DNA of 8,590 nucleotides, taken from the NCBI GenBank assembly GCA_016926925.1, contig JAFGNQ010000033.1:1-8590 (forward strand), read 5' to 3'. The notes under the pieces are model-generated. The model saw only the letters and a list, made by a program, of their open reading frames with translations. It was not told where the DNA came from and did not search any database. This stretch comes from Candidatus Aminicenantota bacterium (GTDB lineage Bacteria > Acidobacteriota > Aminicenantia > Aminicenantales > Aminicenantaceae). Positions 7,192 to 8,590 of the stretch are shown here, piece by piece (position 1 is the stretch's first letter; every line of letters starts with the position of its first letter). A program made the translations under genes and the position numbers.

Positions 7192-7899
7192 TCAAGGGGT
7201 CTGACCAGGCCGGAGAGCCGTCACGAAGATGGCGAGGAGGACCTTGACCATGTAGTAGAGGGAGCGGAAGGCGGTGATGGAAGACCGCCCGCTTGCTCTT
7301 TCTTTCATTTCGACGGGGACTTCCTTCAGGCGGAATCCGTTTCTTCCCAGGAGGATGACCGCTTCCGGCTCGGGATAGTCCGAAGGGTAATCCCGGGACA
7401 GGAAGGTGATGGCCCTTTTGTTGTAAGCCCGAAACCCGGAAGTATTGTCGGTGATCCGATGCCCGGTGAGAAACGAGTTCACCCACTGGAAGATCTTGAT
7501 CCCCGCCCGGCGGGTCCTGGTGGACCGGAATCCCCCGTTTCCCGACAGGAAGCGCGACCCGATGACCACGTCGGCTTCCCCGGCGAGGATCGGGGCAAGA
7601 AGCTTGTCCACCTCAGAGCCCAGGTGCTGGCCGTCGCCGTCGAACTGGAAGGCCGCGTCGTAGCCCTCCTTTACGGCATGGAGGAATCCCGTCTGGACGG
7701 CGCCGCCGATGCCGAGGTTGCAGGGAAGATCGACGACCAGGGCCTTTTTTGTTGCAGAGGCGGTCTGTGATGTGTCGTCGGTGGAGCCGTCATTGACGAC
7801 GAGAATATCCAGGGCGGGCATTCTCTCTTTGAGGGATTCGATGACCGGCCCGATGTTCCGTTCCTCGTTGTAGGCAGGGACGATGGCGAGGATCTTCAC
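7192..7899 (-). CDS. GT2 family glycosyltransferase, dolichyl/polyprenyl-phosphate sugar synthase-like
   Basis: This is a GT-A fold family 2 glycosyltransferase of 235 residues, related to dolichyl-phosphate mannose synthase. Such enzymes move a sugar from a nucleotide donor to a polyprenyl phosphate at the cytoplasmic face of the inner membrane. Visible motifs are VPAYNEE (7-13), VNDGSTDDT (35-43), the metal-binding DGDGQH (87-92), GSRF (114-117), DNTSGFRAYN (151-160) and EVPVEMKERASGRSSI (193-208). A hydrophobic stretch near 217-230 may touch the membrane. The chosen start is GTG at 7897-7899. An upstream ATG at 7980 would add 27 residues lying inside the receptor gene and unlike the family, whereas the GTG reads VKILAIVPAYNEE as expected. 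The sequence GGTGAGG just before the GTG overlaps the receptor stop and may act as a ribosome site, implying coupled translation. A DUF2304 gene follows, a pairing seen in many polysaccharide clusters. Donor and acceptor are unknown. Confidence 0.9.
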   Translation of the reverse strand: MKILAIVPAYNEERNIGPVIESLKERMPALDILVVNDGSTDDTSQTASATKKALVVDLPCNLGIGGAVQTGFLHAVKEGYDAAFQFDGDGQHLGSEVDKLLAPILAGEADVVIGSRFLSGNGGFRSTRTRRAGIKIFQWVNSFLTGHRITDNTSGFRAYNKRAITFLSRDYPSDYPEPEAVILLGRNGFRLKEVPVEMKERASGRSSITAFRSLYYMVKVLLAIFVTALRPGQTP

Positions 7900-7903
7900 G
7901 GCC

Positions 7904-8590
7904 TCACCAGCGGTAGCGGAGGGTGACCAGGGCGGAGATGGGATCCCCCTCGATGGTGCTGTAGGTGCCCGGCGTTTCATATTTCCGGTTCGCGAGGTTT
8001 TTGATGGAAATGTCCAGCTCGAGACCCTTGTGGAAAAAGTCCTTGAAGACGGTGTTCATGTCCAAGAGCCAGACTTCCGAACTGGTTTCGTAGGTCCGGA
8101 TGCGGGGGTAAATCAGGTCCCGGGAGGAGAAATACCGGAGTCTCAGGGAGGTCCGGAACCATTCCGCGGGCTTCCACGTCCCCATGAGGTTTATCATCGT
8201 GTGGGGGCCCTTGTTGTAGGGGTACTTGAGGTCCGTGTAGTGCTTCACCCACTTCGTGCCGTCCCAGTAGGTATAGTCGTTGTAGTGATAGGTTTCGTCG
8301 GGCCCGCTGTTGTCCATGAGGGTCACATTGGCCGACAGGTCGAGCGCTTCCAGGGGCGAATAGTGGCCCTCCAGTTCCAGACCCAGGATCTCCTGGTAAT
8401 TGGGGTTGGAAAGCCCCGCGTAGGGGTCCTCCATGAGATGATTGTCGATGCGGCTGTAAAAGCCGCATGCGCTCAGGCCGAAGCGCTTCGAGGGCTTCCA
8501 GGCCACCTGGGTGCTCACCGTTTCGATCTTTTCCAGGTCCGGTTCCTCGTCTCCGAGAAGCTGCCGGGCGAAGGGCGTCCGGTAGGCCGT
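7904..8590 (-). CDS. TonB-dependent receptor, C-terminal beta-barrel (5' part outside window)
   Basis: This is the last 228 residues of an outer-membrane TonB-dependent receptor, which would import a ligand (siderophore, cobalamin, sugar or other) using TonB energy. The frame is open to the right edge, so the plug domain and signal peptide lie outside. A GTG at 8516-8518 could be taken as a start, but the upstream codons read smoothly and encode the barrel motif AYRTPFARQLL, followed by DEEPDLEKIET, as in family members. Alternating polar and aromatic strands follow (for example LELEGHYSPLEALDLSANVTL and LRLRYFSSR), with a late DISIKNLANRKYETPGTYS segment that resembles the final 'NLFDKKYE..GYP' strand of the family. 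The protein ends LVTLRYRW; a terminal aromatic residue is the usual BAM assembly signal. The ligand cannot be told from this fragment. The stop lies 4 nt before the next gene, an unusually tight link to a glycosyltransferase. Confidence 0.9.
   Translation of the reverse strand, partial: TAYRTPFARQLLGDEEPDLEKIETVSTQVAWKPSKRFGLSACGFYSRIDNHLMEDPYAGLSNPNYQEILGLELEGHYSPLEALDLSANVTLMDNSGPDETYHYNDYTYWDGTKWVKHYTDLKYPYNKGPHTMINLMGTWKPAEWFRTSLRLRYFSSRDLIYPRIRTYETSSEVWLLDMNTVFKDFFHKGLELDISIKNLANRKYETPGTYSTIEGDPISALVTLRYRW

Noticed and set aside
7102..7770. 222-codon open frame on the plus strand opposite the first GT2 gene.
   Set aside because: It lies antisense to a gene with clear GT2 motifs, its product resembles no family I know, and long antisense frames are expected in GC-rich DNA.
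7977..8468. 163-codon minus-strand frame overlapping the TonB receptor.
   Set aside because: It is an alternative frame of the receptor; its product is rich in Pro, Gly, Arg and His, as GC-rich shadow frames are, and shows no domain.
1..8590. Mobile element, CRISPR array, tRNA or defence system.
   Set aside because: I saw no transposase, integrase, spaced direct repeats, tRNA-like cloverleaf or known defence protein; nearly all sequence is accounted for by the ten genes.

Overview
The window is a single run of minus-strand genes from a Gram-negative bacterium. It carries the end of an outer-membrane TonB-dependent receptor followed by a surface-polysaccharide (O-antigen or exopolysaccharide type) biosynthesis cluster. 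The TonB receptor and a GT9 heptosyltransferase-like enzyme argue for a diderm cell. The gene mix would suit a deltaproteobacterial lineage (Desulfobacterota and relatives), but that is only an impression: nothing in the window fixes the taxonomy.

Transcription runs from position 8590 down to position 1. The order is: (1) the C-terminal barrel of a TonB-dependent receptor (7904-8590, cut by the right edge); (2) a polyprenyl-phosphate-sugar synthase-like GT2 (7192-7899), starting 4 nt after the receptor stop; (3) a small three-helix DUF2304 membrane protein (6739-7122); (4) a Wzx-type flippase (5397-6791); (5) a GT9 glycosyltransferase (4130-5377); (6) a little-studied GT-A-like putative glycosyltransferase (3178-4095); (7) a GT2 with an NSDD motif (2421-3203); (8) a GT4 (1268-2404); (9) a GlfT2/rhamnosyltransferase-like GT2 broken by a one-base frameshift in a G6 tract (272-1275); (10) the N-terminus of another putative glycosyltransferase (1-275, cut by the left edge). 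Genes overlap by 4 to about 53 nt or lie at most 34 nt apart. The one exception is a 69-nt gap holding a small perfect hairpin, so the whole set looks like one operon or two operons meeting at that hairpin.

The likely division of labour is as follows. The GT2/DUF2304 pair may make or handle a lipid-linked sugar at the inner membrane. GT9, GT4, the GT2s and the GT-A-like protein would add sugars one by one to a lipid-linked repeat unit in the cytoplasm. The flippase would move the unit to the periplasm. No polymerase (Wzy), chain-length regulator (Wzz), ligase or nucleotide-sugar gene is visible, so the cluster must continue beyond the left edge or rely on genes elsewhere.

Base composition is uneven. 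The flanks (receptor, first GT2, last two GTs) are GC-rich, while the middle (flippase to GT2) is distinctly AT-richer, as expected of an exchanged polysaccharide cassette. No tRNA, rRNA, CRISPR array, insertion sequence or convincing promoter or terminator was found. I did not find a clearly new biological system. The best leads are the frameshift at a slippery-type sequence, the receptor-glycosyltransferase linkage, and the uncharacterised GT-A-like protein.
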